Below are positions 49,952 through 58,752 of a stretch of DNA of 64,000 nt, piece by piece. Source of the stretch: Pseudoroseicyclus_A sp041714655 (GTDB taxonomy: Bacteria; Pseudomonadota; Alphaproteobacteria; Rhodobacterales; Rhodobacteraceae); NCBI RefSeq assembly GCF_041714655.1, contig NZ_CP168219.1, positions 1,364,001 to 1,428,000 of the forward strand, in the 5' to 3' direction. The notes under the pieces were generated by a model. It saw only the letters and a list, made by a program, of their open reading frames with translations, had not been told where the DNA came from and did no database searches. Position 1 is the stretch's first letter. Every line of letters begins with the position of its first letter. Made by a program: the position numbers and the translations under genes.

Positions 49952-50025
49952 TGTAAATCGCTTTCACATGCTCGATATGGGAACCGGGGCGGACCGGTCA
50001 AGAGCCAATGTGAATGTTTTTCACA
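49952..50025. promoter_or_regulatory. Paired TGTRAA-N5-TTCACA palindromes upstream of the DUF2852 gene
   Basis: TGTAAA-TCGCT-TTCACA (49952-49968) and TGTGAA-TGTTT-TTCACA (50009-50025) have the same architecture and centres 57 bp apart. They look like binding sites of one dimeric regulator; the spacer is one base longer than in a CRP site (TGTGA-N6-TCACA). Confidence 0.5.
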
Positions 50026-50081
50026 TCTGGGAACGACGGGGCGAATTTCCCCCCTGGAGCCGTCAGGGACGCCAGGGAAGC

Positions 50082-50564
50082 CTAGGCGCCGTCCGACGGG
50101 GCGGTAAAGGCCGCCTCGCGCGCGCCGGAGAGGGCGAGGAGCTGCTCGGGAGAGATGCGGAAGATATGCCGCGGCGTGCCGGCGGCGGCCCAGACCTCAT
50201 CGAAGTCCCGCAGCCGCGGGTCGAACCACGAGGGGACGGGCGCGGCATGAGCGATGGGCGCGACGCCGCCGATGGCGAAGCCGGTCCTGGCCCGCACCTC
50301 CTCGCCGCTCGCGCGCCGGAGCGGCTCGCCGGCAAGGGACGCGGCGAGGCCGGGATCGACCCGGTTGCCGCCGGCGGTGAGGAAGAGATAGACGGCGCCG
50401 CTTTCCTCCCCCGCGAAGATGATCGACTTGACGATCTGGTCGAGCGCGCATCCGGCGGCCAGCGCCGCCTCTTCCGCCGTGCGGGCCTGGCCGACCTCGA
50501 CGGGTGCTTCGGGAAGGCCGGCCTCGGCGAGGGCGGCGGTGACGCGCTTCAGACTCTTGCTCAT
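50082..50564 (-). CDS. YbaK/aminoacyl-tRNA deacylase domain protein
   Basis: A 160-residue YbaK/ProX-like protein with TAEEAALAAGCALDQIVKSIIF near residue 29, TGFAIGGVAPIAH near 93, and VWAAAGTPRHIF near 122. These free-standing domains clear mischarged tRNAs such as Ala- or Cys-tRNA(Pro); which one is unknown. The ATG at 50564 gives the normal family start, whereas the longer open frame is spurious. Confidence 0.9.
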   Translation of the reverse strand: MSKSLKRVTAALAEAGLPEAPVEVGQARTAEEAALAAGCALDQIVKSIIFAGEESGAVYLFLTAGGNRVDPGLAASLAGEPLRRASGEEVRARTGFAIGGVAPIAHAAPVPSWFDPRLRDFDEVWAAAGTPRHIFRISPEQLLALSGAREAAFTAPSDGA

Positions 50565-50604
50565 GGCGGCAAGGTGGCGGGGCGGCGCCCGGAAGGGAAG
50601 GGGG

Positions 50605-50765
50605 CAAAACTCTTCTGCGAAGAATTTTGGGGCGCTGGCGGCGAGGGCGGGCCCTGTGGCGGGCCGGGCCTGGGGGGCTGTCTGCCCCCCGTCGCCTTTG
50701 GCGACTCCCCCCGCGGATTCCCCTGGAGCAAAGACATGGGGGGTGGGGCGCGGGACAGGCGCCGT
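50605..50765. repeat. Cluster of dispersed intergenic palindromes (families A and C)
   Basis: The gap before glnE contains CAAAACTCTTC/GAAGAATTTTG (50605-50629), GGGGGGC-TGTCT-GCCCCCC (50672-50690, reverse complement of the hairpin at 27893), GGCGAC/GTCGCC and GGAGCAAAGAC followed by a G-run, as at 10874-10910. No gene is visible. Confidence 0.55.
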
Positions 50766-50796
50766 CGCGCTTGACGGGGCGGGGTCGGGGCGGCAG

Positions 50797-53568
50797 ATGC
50801 GGGGCATGGAGCTGGCAAGACGCATCACCCGGGCGCCGCGGGCCTTCGACCCGGAGCGCGGGCGCGAGGCGCGCGCGGCGCTGCCGGAGATGTCGCCTGA
50901 AATGGGCGCGCTGATCGAGGGCGCCACCGGCTGCAGCCCCTATCTCGCCGGGCTCATGGCCCGCGAAGGGGTCTGGCTGGCCGAGGCCGCCGAGGGGCCG
51001 GAGGCGGCGCTCGAGGCGGAGCTGGCGGCCGTGGCGGCGCTGGCGCCGGGTGCGCTCGAGGGCGGGCTTCGGCAGGCCAAGCGGCGGGTGGCGCTTCTCG
51101 CCGGGCTCTGCGATCTCGGCGGGGCCTGGGCGCTGGAGGAGGTGACCGGCGCGCTCACGCGGCTCGCCGATGCCGCCTGCGAGGCGGCACTCGGGGCCGA
51201 GCTCGAGCGGGCCCGGCGCAAGGGCAGCCTCCCCGAAGGCGCGGCGCCGGCGATCTTCGCCATGGGCAAGATGGGCGCCAATGAGCTCAACTATTCCTCC
51301 GACATCGACCTCATCTGCCTCTTCGACGAGACGGCGATCCCCGAGGCGGCCTTCGACGAGGCGCGGGCCGGCATGGTGCGGGTGATCCGCAATGTGGCGC
51401 GGCTCCTCTCCGACCGGACGGCGGAGGGCTATGTCTTCCGCACCGACCTGAGGCTCCGGCCCGATGCCTCGGTGACGCCCGTCGCGCTCTCGATGGGAGC
51501 GGCGGAGCAATATTACGAGAGCGTCGGACGGAGCTGGGAGCGGGCGGCCTGGATCAAGGCGCGGCCCGCGGCTGGCGATCTTGCCGCGGGCGCCCGGTTC
51601 ATCGAGACGCTCCGGCCCTTTATCTGGCGCCGGCATCTCGACTTCGCCGCCATCGAGGATGCGCATGACATTCGCCTGCGCATCCAGAGCCACAAGGGCA
51701 CCGGCGGGCCGATCACCCTGCCGGAGCATGACATCAAGCTCGGCCGCGGCGGTATCCGCGAGATCGAGTTCTACGTGCAGACCCGCCAGCTCATCGCCGG
51801 CGGGCGAGATCCGGGGCTGAGGGTGCGGGGCACCGTCGAGGGGCTGGAGAAGCTGGCCGCGGCGGGCTGGGTGCCGCCGGAGGTCGCCGCGCGGCTGGCG
51901 GCGCTCTACCGGGCGCATCGCGAGGTGGAGCACCGGCTGCAGATGATCGGCGATGCCCAGACCCATGCGCTGCCGGGCAATGACGAGGGCTTTGCCCGGC
52001 TCGCCGCCTTCATGGGCGAGGAGGTGGGCACGCTCAAGAAGGACCTGACGGAGCGCCTGAACGAGGTCAGCGAGCTGACGGAGGGGTTCTTTGCCCCCGG
52101 CACCGCGCCCGCCCCGCCGGCCCTGCCTGATTACGCGCGCGCCGTGGTGGCGCACTGGCCCTCCTACCCGGCGCTCCGCTCGGCGCGGGCCGGCCAGATC
52201 TTCCGCCGGCTGCAGCCCGACCTCCTCGCGGCGCTGAGCGAGGCGGCGCATCCCGAGGAGGCGCTGGCGGCCTTCGACGGCTTCCTCGCCGGGCTGCCGG
52301 CCGGGGTGCAGCTCTTCTCGCTCTTCGAGGCGAACCCCGACCTCACCCGCCTCATCGCCGATATCGCCGGGACGGCGCCGGCGCTCGCGACCTATCTCTC
52401 CGCCAATGCCGGGGTGCTCGACGCGGTGATCGGCGGCGCCTTCTTCGCGCCCTGGCCGGGGGCGGCGGGGCTGGCGGCGCGCTTCGCCGAGGATCTGGCG
52501 CGGGAGGCGGATTACGAGCGGGTGCTCGACCGGGCGCGCGTGCTGGCCAAGGAATGGCACTTCCGGGTCGGCGTCCATCACCTGCGGGGCCTTGTCGCGG
52601 CGGAGGAGGCGGGGGCGCAATATGCCGATGTCGCCGAGGCGACGCTGGCGGCGCTCTGGCCGCATGTGGTGGCGGATTTCGCGCGGAAGCACGGGGCCCC
52701 CCCGGGGCGGGGCGCCGTGGCGCTCGGCATGGGCTCGCTCGGCGCCGGGCGGCTCAACGCGGGGTCGGATCTCGACCTCATCGTCATCTATGACGCCGCC
52801 GGGGTCGAGGCTTCGGACGGCCGCCGGCCTCTCCCCGCGCGAAGCTACTACGCCCGCCTCGCCCAGGCGCTGGTGACGGCGATGACCGCGCCGACGGCCG
52901 AGGGGCGACTCTACCAGATCGACATGCGCCTGCGGCCCTCCGGGCGGCAGGGGCCGGTGGCGACCTCGCTCGCCGCCTTCAAGACCTATCAGGCCGAGGA
53001 GGCCTGGGTCTGGGAGCATCTGGCGCTGACCCGCGCCCGCGCCGTGGCCGGGGAGGACCCGCTCGGGGCCGAGATCGAGTGCTTCCGCGAGGGGCTGATC
53101 GCCGCGCAGGAGGGGCAGGGCGGGCGCATCGCGCCGGAGGTCGCCGAGATGCGGGCGCGCATCGCCGCGGCGCGGGGCGAGGCGGCCTTCTGGGATGTGA
53201 AGGCCGGGCCCGGGCGGCTCCTCGATGTCGAGCTCGCCGCGCAGATGCTGGGGTTGATGGCGGGCAGCCCGGAGCGGCTGCCGGCGGCGCAGATCGCCGC
53301 CGGCCTGAATGCCGGGGTGATCGAGCCGGGGGAGGCGGAGGTGCTGGTGGCGGCGCAGCGGCTCTTCTGGCGGCTGCAGGCGACCGGTCGGCTCCTCACC
53401 GGCGGCCGGCTGGAGCCGGAGGCGCTCGGCGAGGGCGGGCGCCGGATGTTGCTGCGCGAGGCGGCGGAGGATGATATGCAGGGGCTCGAGGCCGCCGTCA
53501 CGGCCCGCGCCTCCGCGGCGGCGGAGGTGATCGACAGGTTGATCGCCCGCCATGGCGGCGGGGCATGA
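50797..53568 (+). CDS. glnE: Glutamine synthetase adenylyltransferase/adenylyl-removing enzyme GlnE
   Basis: GlnE attaches and removes AMP on glutamine synthetase in response to PII, tuning nitrogen assimilation. The 923-residue product has the expected two nucleotidyltransferase halves: FAMGKMGANELNYSSDIDL near residue 160 and LGMGSLGAGRLNAGSDLDL near residue 645, each with the G-S/S-D-x-D catalytic motif. The ATG at 50797 is preceded by GGGG at good spacing; 50806 is also possible. A small gene follows. Confidence 0.94.
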   Translation: MRGMELARRITRAPRAFDPERGREARAALPEMSPEMGALIEGATGCSPYLAGLMAREGVWLAEAAEGPEAALEAELAAVAALAPGALEGGLRQAKRRVALLAGLCDLGGAWALEEVTGALTRLADAACEAALGAELERARRKGSLPEGAAPAIFAMGKMGANELNYSSDIDLICLFDETAIPEAAFDEARAGMVRVIRNVARLLSDRTAEGYVFRTDLRLRPDASVTPVALSMGAAEQYYESVGRSWERAAWIKARPAAGDLAAGARFIETLRPFIWRRHLDFAAIEDAHDIRLRIQSHKGTGGPITLPEHDIKLGRGGIREIEFYVQTRQLIAGGRDPGLRVRGTVEGLEKLAAAGWVPPEVAARLAALYRAHREVEHRLQMIGDAQTHALPGNDEGFARLAAFMGEEVGTLKKDLTERLNEVSELTEGFFAPGTAPAPPALPDYARAVVAHWPSYPALRSARAGQIFRRLQPDLLAALSEAAHPEEALAAFDGFLAGLPAGVQLFSLFEANPDLTRLIADIAGTAPALATYLSANAGVLDAVIGGAFFAPWPGAAGLAARFAEDLAREADYERVLDRARVLAKEWHFRVGVHHLRGLVAAEEAGAQYADVAEATLAALWPHVVADFARKHGAPPGRGAVALGMGSLGAGRLNAGSDLDLIVIYDAAGVEASDGRRPLPARSYYARLAQALVTAMTAPTAEGRLYQIDMRLRPSGRQGPVATSLAAFKTYQAEEAWVWEHLALTRARAVAGEDPLGAEIECFREGLIAAQEGQGGRIAPEVAEMRARIAAARGEAAFWDVKAGPGRLLDVELAAQMLGLMAGSPERLPAAQIAAGLNAGVIEPGEAEVLVAAQRLFWRLQATGRLLTGGRLEPEALGEGGRRMLLREAAEDDMQGLEAAVTARASAAAEVIDRLIARHGGGA

Positions 53569-53579
53569 GGGAGGCGAAG

Positions 53580-53879
53580 ATGGCGGACGAGACGAAAAAA
53601 GGCTCTGGCAACGGCTCCGGCAAGGGCGCCGAGGGCGACCCCCAGGGGCTGATCCGCGAGGCCTACAGGATCGAGGGCATCACCCTCGAGCAATGCCGGA
53701 CGATCTTCTTCGACTGGGCCGTGGGGCTGCCCGAGGGCACCGAGGCGCGCGACATGATCCCGACGCTGCTGGAACGGCATGGCGACGAGGGCCACCCGAT
53801 GACCGACGTCCTGCGCGAGGGCCTCGCGACGCCGCCGAAGCCGGAGCGGCGGGGCGGCCGGTCGGCCCGCGTCAGCTGA
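53580..53879 (+). CDS. Small conserved-looking protein after glnE, unknown function
   Basis: A 99-residue protein with a Gly/Lys-rich start (residues 1-22), a central domain AYRIEGITLEQCRTIFFDWAVGLPEG and a basic C-terminus. GAGGGAGG lies just before the ATG at 53580, and the gene starts 11 bp after glnE, so it is probably co-transcribed. I do not recognise a family. Confidence 0.8.
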   Translation: MADETKKGSGNGSGKGAEGDPQGLIREAYRIEGITLEQCRTIFFDWAVGLPEGTEARDMIPTLLERHGDEGHPMTDVLREGLATPPKPERRGGRSARVS

Positions 53880-53990
53880 GGGCGGAGCAGGGGGGCGCTG
53901 CCTTCGGGCCGAGACCCCGGCCTGTAACTGGACAATGAGATGGGGCGGCGGCCCCGGGGCAGGTCAGGCCCCGGGCCGCGCCGGGCGATC

Positions 53991-54479
53991 CTAGCCGCGT
54001 TCCGCCGAGCAGAGCTCGCGGCCGGCGAGGCCGGTCTCGATCAGCAGGCAGCGGTCGCGGGCCTCGTAGTAATAGCCCCGCGCATACCACATGACCGCCT
54101 CGTCGATGGAGCCGTCGGAGACGAGCCAGGCGCCGCGCAGGTAGCGGCCGGCATATTCGAGATTGGTCTCGGCATCGAGGAGCCCGGCCGGCGGGCCGTC
54201 GTAGCCCATGCTGCCGGCAGTGGCGGGCAGTATCTGCATCAGACCGTAGTACGGGCCGTTGCGCGCGCCGGGATTGTAGTCGCTTTCGCGCTGGATGACC
54301 CGGTGCAGCAGCTCTTCGGGGATGCCCAGCCGGTTGGCGTAGCTCCGGATGAGGTCGCGCATCTGCGGCGTCTCACCTGGGTAGAGCGCCGGAGCGGAGC
54401 GGGTCACCTCCGGTGCCGGGGCGGCACAGGCGGAGAGGGCAAGCGCCGCGAGGGCGGCAACGAGGGCGAGGGGCTTCAT
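53991..54479 (-). CDS. Lipoprotein lytic transglycosylase
   Basis: The 162-residue protein has a lipoprotein signal with lipobox LSAC (Cys18) and an SLT domain: RLGIPEELLHRVIQRESDYNP with catalytic Glu65, GPYYGLMQILPATAGSMGY and the tail with AVMWYARGYYYEA. It cleaves peptidoglycan glycan strands with anhydro-MurNAc formation. The start overlaps the upstream TfoX-C gene by 4 bp, so the two are coupled. Confidence 0.92.
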   Translation of the reverse strand: MKPLALVAALAALALSACAAPAPEVTRSAPALYPGETPQMRDLIRSYANRLGIPEELLHRVIQRESDYNPGARNGPYYGLMQILPATAGSMGYDGPPAGLLDAETNLEYAGRYLRGAWLVSDGSIDEAVMWYARGYYYEARDRCLLIETGLAGRELCSAERG

Positions 54480-54817
54480 GAGGCGTGGACACTCCGCGAA
54501 AGACCGATCTCGTCAAGATGTGCGGCCAGGGCGGCGCTCGGCGCGCCCTCCCGGACCGCGGCGTCCTTCAGCGCGTCGAAGCGGCGGCGCAGCGCCGCTT
54601 TCTCCGCCCCGCGGCAATCATGCCAGGGGCGGCCCTGAAGGCCCATGACGAGAGCATAATAGCCGATGAAATGCGGGCGGATCCCGGTGCGGAGCACCGC
54701 CGTGTAGGCGGCGTCGGCACCGGCGGCCTCGATGGCCTCGGCAGAGGCGAATCCGGCCCGGAGGTAGTCGGCTTCCGAGGCCGGCCCGAGATTCGGTATC
54801 GTGGAAATCGCCCGCAT
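54476..54817 (-). CDS. TfoX C-terminal-like helix-hairpin-helix protein
   Basis: A 113-residue protein with the motif ISTIPNLGPASEADYLRAGF near the start, the layout of the TfoX C-terminal domain (helix-hairpin-helix). A full TfoX has an additional N-terminal domain that is absent here. Role in competence or otherwise is not implied. The ATG at 54817 was chosen over 54922. Confidence 0.75.
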   Translation of the reverse strand: MRAISTIPNLGPASEADYLRAGFASAEAIEAAGADAAYTAVLRTGIRPHFIGYYALVMGLQGRPWHDCRGAEKAALRRRFDALKDAAVREGAPSAALAAHLDEIGLSRSVHAS

Positions 54818-54982
54818 GGCGGGCACTCTAGCCACGGGGGGCGGTATTTCCAGTTTGCCCTGAGGCCATCGGCGCCTCTCCGCCCATGGCAGGGCGGGCG
54901 GCGCGAAGGCCGGGCGGGTCACCTCGCCCGGCGTGCGCGTTCGGCCGGCGGCTGCCCGGGCCGCGCGCGAAAGTCGAAGCCG

Positions 54983-55081
54983 TCAGATCGCGGCGTAGTC
55001 GCGGAACATCACCGGAACGGGGGCCGGCTGCTTGGGGGGCGTCGCGGGGGTCTTGGGCTGGGGGGCCTGCTTGGTCATCAT
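54983..55081 (-). CDS. 32-residue proline-rich peptide
   Basis: MMTKQAPQPKTPATPPKQ continues to a C-terminus PVPVMFRDYAAI. I recall very short proteins with a similar PVP...FRDYAAI end in related Rhodobacterales genomes. GAGG lies nine bases before the first ATG (55081). It is isolated, so support is composition, the ribosome site and remembered similarity. Confidence 0.5.
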   Translation of the reverse strand: MMTKQAPQPKTPATPPKQPAPVPVMFRDYAAI

Positions 55082-55332
55082 CTTGCTCGTCCTCAATGTC
55101 GCAGCGCCGGTTTCCCGGCGCCATCCACCCGTGGATTCTGAGTCCACTCTCGGATGCGGGCGCTCTTCGGACGCAACTGGGGCGGAATCAAGGTCCGTCG
55201 AGAAGCCGACCGCGCTTTCGCCAGATTCCGCCACAGGCGCGGCGGGCGCCGGGGCGAGAGGCGGGAGAAGAAAGCCCGACAAGCCTTTGAGAATAGGTCA
55301 CAAGTTCCCGTGTTGCCCCTCGGGCTCACGCC

Positions 55333-55361
55333 CTCTCGCAAATCGTTAAAATTTGCGAGAG
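55333..55361. terminator. AT-containing hairpin upstream of the FadR-type gene
   Basis: CTCTCGCAAAT and ATTTGCGAGAG form an 11-bp perfect stem with a 7-nt loop CGTTAAA. It lies in a 400-bp gap (55082-55481) with no other feature I can support. Confidence 0.5.
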
Positions 55362-55481
55362 CGGCGGGCGGGGATCGCGCCGGAGGGTTGCTGGCCGGTA
55401 AACGGCCCCCGCCTCTCTGGCCCCCGGTCTTTCGATGCGGCGCCGCTTGTGAAAAGGTGGCGGTCACAGACAGGGGGTCCG

Positions 55482-56234
55482 ATGGACGGCACGAAGGGCA
55501 AACCTCCCCGCCGGTCGCGGCCGGTGCGGGTGGCGGAGGAGATCAAGGGCTGGGTCGTCGCCCATGACCTCCGCCGTGGCGACAAGCTGCCGAGCGAGAC
55601 AGAGATGATCGCGCGATTCGGCGTCTCGAAGGGCACCGTCCGCGAGGCCATGCGCATCCTCGAGGCGCAGGGCCTCGTGCAGACGCGCACGGGCCCCGGC
55701 GGCGGCAGCTTTGTCGGCGAGGTGACGGCGGAGCGGGCCAAGGAGCTTCTCGCCAACTACTTCTATTTCCAGGAGCTTTCGGTCTCCGACATCTACCAGG
55801 TGCGCCGCGCGCTCGAGCCCGAGCTCGCCGCCTCTCTGGCGGGCAAGCTCTCGGCCGCCCAGCTCGCCGAGCTGCAGGGGATCGCCGAGGCCTATGCCGC
55901 CCCCGCCGCCGATGCGGAGGAGGAGATGCAGCAGCATGTGGCGAGCCTCGCCTTTCACGCGCGGCTGGCGGATTTCTCGCAGAACCGGCTTCTGGGCTTC
56001 ATCATCGCCTTCATGGCGCGGATCCTCACCGACCTCACGGTCTATCGCCGGCTCTACGAGCCGCCGAATTTCGAGCTCTGGGATCGCGGCCGCCGCCACC
56101 AGATCGACCTTGTGGAGGCGCTGCGCGCCGGGCGGGCCGAGGAGGCCCGCGCCATCATGCGCAGCCATATGGAGGGCGCCGAGGCGCTGATGAACCAGCA
56201 GGAGGCGCGCGTCCTCCGCCGCTTCATCGGCTGA
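55482..56234 (+). CDS. GntR/FadR-family transcriptional regulator
   Basis: The 250-residue protein has an N-terminal winged helix (LRRGDKLPSETEMIARFGVS, then KGTVREAMRILEAQGLV) and a C-terminal FCD domain with YQVRRALEPELAASLAG and LAFHARLAD. The ATG at 55482 fits the family. It probably controls the nearby DUF1028 gene and peptide transporter, though no binding test is possible here. Confidence 0.9.
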   Translation: MDGTKGKPPRRSRPVRVAEEIKGWVVAHDLRRGDKLPSETEMIARFGVSKGTVREAMRILEAQGLVQTRTGPGGGSFVGEVTAERAKELLANYFYFQELSVSDIYQVRRALEPELAASLAGKLSAAQLAELQGIAEAYAAPAADAEEEMQQHVASLAFHARLADFSQNRLLGFIIAFMARILTDLTVYRRLYEPPNFELWDRGRRHQIDLVEALRAGRAEEARAIMRSHMEGAEALMNQQEARVLRRFIG

Positions 56235-56260
56235 TCAAGGGGGCAGGGGCTCCCGCCCGC

Positions 56261-56950
56261 TCAGTCGAGGGAGGTGACTTCCGGCGTCTCTTCCGGCGCC
56301 CGCTGGCGGGCGGAGGCCACAGGCACCGTGTGCAGCCAGTCGGCGTAGGGCGAGCGCCGCGCCTCTGTCAGGAGCGCCGCGAGGTCGTCGAGCGGCGTCT
56401 GGCTCCTGTCGATGCGCAGGTCGAGCGGCGGCGCGTCGGGATGGAGCACCAGAAGGGCGGCGGAGCGGAGGCCGCGCCGGTCGCTCCCCGCCGCCTCGCC
56501 GGCGCGGAGCGCCGCGACGAGCCGCTCGGCGGGGTCGCCCGCGGCATCGTCCACCGCCGCCAGAAGCGCATCCAGCACCTTGGGGCCGGTCAGCATGTTG
56601 CCGGCGGCGACGCGCCGCCCTTCGGCGATATGCGCGGCGTAGGGCACGGAGGCGGTGCCGGTGAAGCCCGCCGCGCCGCCCTTGAGGTCGAGAAGAGAGA
56701 GCTGCCGATGCGCCCGGCCGGTATCCGGCCCGGTGAGCTGTGCCAGTGCCGTCCCCGCCTGTTCGCCGCCCCGCATGAGCGCCAGACCCTCGTCTCGCCA
56801 GAAGGTCGAGGGCGCCGTGCCCTGGCTCGCCGCGAGCCCCGAATCGATCCCGCCGCGAAGGACCCAGCCGCCGACGCAGAGGCTCCCCGTGGCCGCCGCG
56901 CCCATGTAGGCGCCCGATTTTTCGTCATATGCGAGAATGGAAAAGGTCAC
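56261..56950 (-). CDS. DUF1028-family protein, Ntn-hydrolase-like
   Basis: A 229-residue protein with the DUF1028 start MTFSILAYDEKSGAYMGAA, AASQGTAPSTFWRDEGLALM near residue 40, and VAAGNMLTGPKVLDAL near residue 114. The fold is predicted to be Ntn-hydrolase-like, and the genes often sit near peptide transporters; activity is unknown. It is divergent from the dipeptide ABC operon with a palindrome between. Confidence 0.85.
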   Translation of the reverse strand: MTFSILAYDEKSGAYMGAAATGSLCVGGWVLRGGIDSGLAASQGTAPSTFWRDEGLALMRGGEQAGTALAQLTGPDTGRAHRQLSLLDLKGGAAGFTGTASVPYAAHIAEGRRVAAGNMLTGPKVLDALLAAVDDAAGDPAERLVAALRAGEAAGSDRRGLRSAALLVLHPDAPPLDLRIDRSQTPLDDLAALLTEARRSPYADWLHTVPVASARQRAPEETPEVTSLD

Positions 56951-56993
56951 TTGGCCCCCGTCGTTGCAACAACAGGGTTGAATTTATCATGAG

Positions 56994-57013
56994 AATTTGT
57001 CCACCCTCAAATT
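56994..57013. promoter_or_regulatory. Inverted repeat AATTTG-N8-CAAATT upstream of the peptide ABC operon
   Basis: AATTTG (56994-56999) and CAAATT (57008-57013) lie in an AT-rich patch that also holds TTATCAT and GATAATG, between the divergent DUF1028 and receptor genes. It is a candidate operator for the FadR-type regulator. Confidence 0.4.
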
Positions 57014-57075
57014 GATAATGAAAAATTACCGCCACCCCGGACCCAAGCGGGGGGCGAAACAGGAGAGGACCAAGG

Positions 57076-58647
57076 ATGAAACTTCTGACCCTGACCCGCC
57101 GCGCCCTGCTTGCCGCCGGTACTGCCGGGGCGCTGGCCTTCGCCGCGCCCGGCTATGCCCAGACGCCTCCGGGCGTGCTGATCGTCGGCCAGATCGCCGA
57201 GCCGCAGGCGCTCGACCCGGCCGCCGTCACCGCGGTGAACGACTTCCGCATCCTGATGAACATCTACGACGGGCTCGTCCGCTACGCCCCCGGCACGCTC
57301 GAGGTCGAGCCGGCGCTCGCGACGGATTGGGAGATCTCGGAGGACGGCACCGAATACACGTTCAACCTCCGCGAGGGCGTCAGCTTCCATGACGGCTCGC
57401 CCTTCAACGCCGAGGCGGTGGTCTTCAACTTCGAGCGGATGCTCTTCGAGGATCACCCGTACTACCACACGGGGCCCTTCCCGCTGTCGTTCAACTTCTC
57501 CGCCGTGACCTCCATCGAGGCGGTGGACGACCTGACCGTGAAGTTCACGCTGAGCGAGCCCTTCGCGCCGTTCCTTTCGAACCTCGCCTATCCGACCGGC
57601 CTGATCGTCTCGCCGGCGGCGGTGGAGGAATGGGACGAGGACTTCGGCCGCCATCCCTCCGGCACCGGCGCCTTCACCTTCGGCGAATGGCGCTCCAACG
57701 AGGCCGTCGTGATCGAGGCCAACCCCGATTACTGGGACGGCGCGCCGGAGCTCGAGGCCGTGGTCTTCCGCCCGATCACCGATGCCAACACCCGCACCGC
57801 CGAGATGCTGGCCGGTGGCATCGACCTCATGGTCGAGGTGCCGCCCGTGGCGCTCGGCCAGTTCCAGGGCGAGGAATTCGAGATCTACGAGCAGGCCGGC
57901 CCGCATGTCTGGTTCCTGATCCTCAACCTCCGCGAGGGGCCCTTCACCGACCAGCTCGTCCGCCAGGCCGCCAACTACGCCGTCAACAAGACGGCGCTGG
58001 TCGAGGATGTGCTCGAAGGCACCGCCGCCGTCTCTGCCGGGCCGACGCCGCCGGCGTTCAACTGGGCCTATAACGAAGAGCTGGAGCCCTATCCCTACGA
58101 CCCCGACCGCGCCCGCGAGCTGCTGGCCGAGGCGGGCGTCGAGAACCCGGAAGTAACCTTCTACGTCACCGAAGGCGGCTCGGGCATGCTCGATCCCATC
58201 GCCATGGGCACCGCCATCCAGGCGGATCTGGAGGCCGTGGGCTTCGACGTCACCATCGAGACCTACGAGTGGAACACCTTCCTCGGCGAGGTGAACCCGG
58301 GGCTCGAGGGCAAGGCGGACATGGCCGAAATGGCCTGGATGACCAACGACCCCGACACGCTGCCCTTCCTGACGCTGCGCACCGCGGCCTTCCCCGAGGA
58401 GGGAGGCTTCAACTCCGGCTATTACTCCAACCCCGAGGTGGATGCGCTGCTCGACGAGGCCCGCGTCGCCACCGATCAGGAACAGCGCGCCGAGCTCTAC
58501 AAGGAGATGCAGGCCATCGTGCAGGAAGACGCGCCCTGGGTCTTCGTGGCGAACTGGAAGCAGAACGCCGTGTCGAACGACCGGGTGGAGAACTTCGCCC
58601 TGCAGCCGAGCTTCCTTCTGGACCTCTCGGACGTGTCGAAGGACTAA
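57076..58647 (+). CDS. Peptide/nickel-type ABC transporter substrate-binding protein
   Basis: This 523-residue family 5 receptor has a signal peptide with twin arginine (TRRALLAAG, cleavage after YAQ). The body shows PQALDPAAVTAVNDFRIL, GLVRYAPGTLEVEPALATDW and YTFNLREGVSFHDG, the standard start of DppA/OppA-type receptors. It likely binds short peptides or a related compound. Ribosome site AGGAGAGG precedes the ATG. Confidence 0.93.
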   Translation: MKLLTLTRRALLAAGTAGALAFAAPGYAQTPPGVLIVGQIAEPQALDPAAVTAVNDFRILMNIYDGLVRYAPGTLEVEPALATDWEISEDGTEYTFNLREGVSFHDGSPFNAEAVVFNFERMLFEDHPYYHTGPFPLSFNFSAVTSIEAVDDLTVKFTLSEPFAPFLSNLAYPTGLIVSPAAVEEWDEDFGRHPSGTGAFTFGEWRSNEAVVIEANPDYWDGAPELEAVVFRPITDANTRTAEMLAGGIDLMVEVPPVALGQFQGEEFEIYEQAGPHVWFLILNLREGPFTDQLVRQAANYAVNKTALVEDVLEGTAAVSAGPTPPAFNWAYNEELEPYPYDPDRARELLAEAGVENPEVTFYVTEGGSGMLDPIAMGTAIQADLEAVGFDVTIETYEWNTFLGEVNPGLEGKADMAEMAWMTNDPDTLPFLTLRTAAFPEEGGFNSGYYSNPEVDALLDEARVATDQEQRAELYKEMQAIVQEDAPWVFVANWKQNAVSNDRVENFALQPSFLLDLSDVSKD

Positions 58648-58654
58648 AGCGATC

Positions 58655-58681
58655 CCCCGGGGCGGCCAGCCCGCCCCGGGG
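58655..58681 (+). terminator. Intercistronic hairpin after the peptide receptor gene
   Basis: CCCCGGGGCGG and CCGCCCCGGGG form an 11-bp perfect stem 7 bp after the receptor stop. It parallels the hairpin behind the TRAP receptor and would favour receptor over permease expression. Confidence 0.6.
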
Positions 58682-58752
58682 CCCGCATTCGATATGGAAT
58701 GCGCCGGCGTCTTCGATAGGGAGGACGCTCCCCGCGGCAACGGAGGCGCCTG

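Noticed and set aside
50009..50025. CRP site
   Set aside because: TGTGA and TCACA are present but the spacer is 7, not 6, and the sister site 49952-49968 shows that the shared pattern is TGTRAA-N5-TTCACA.
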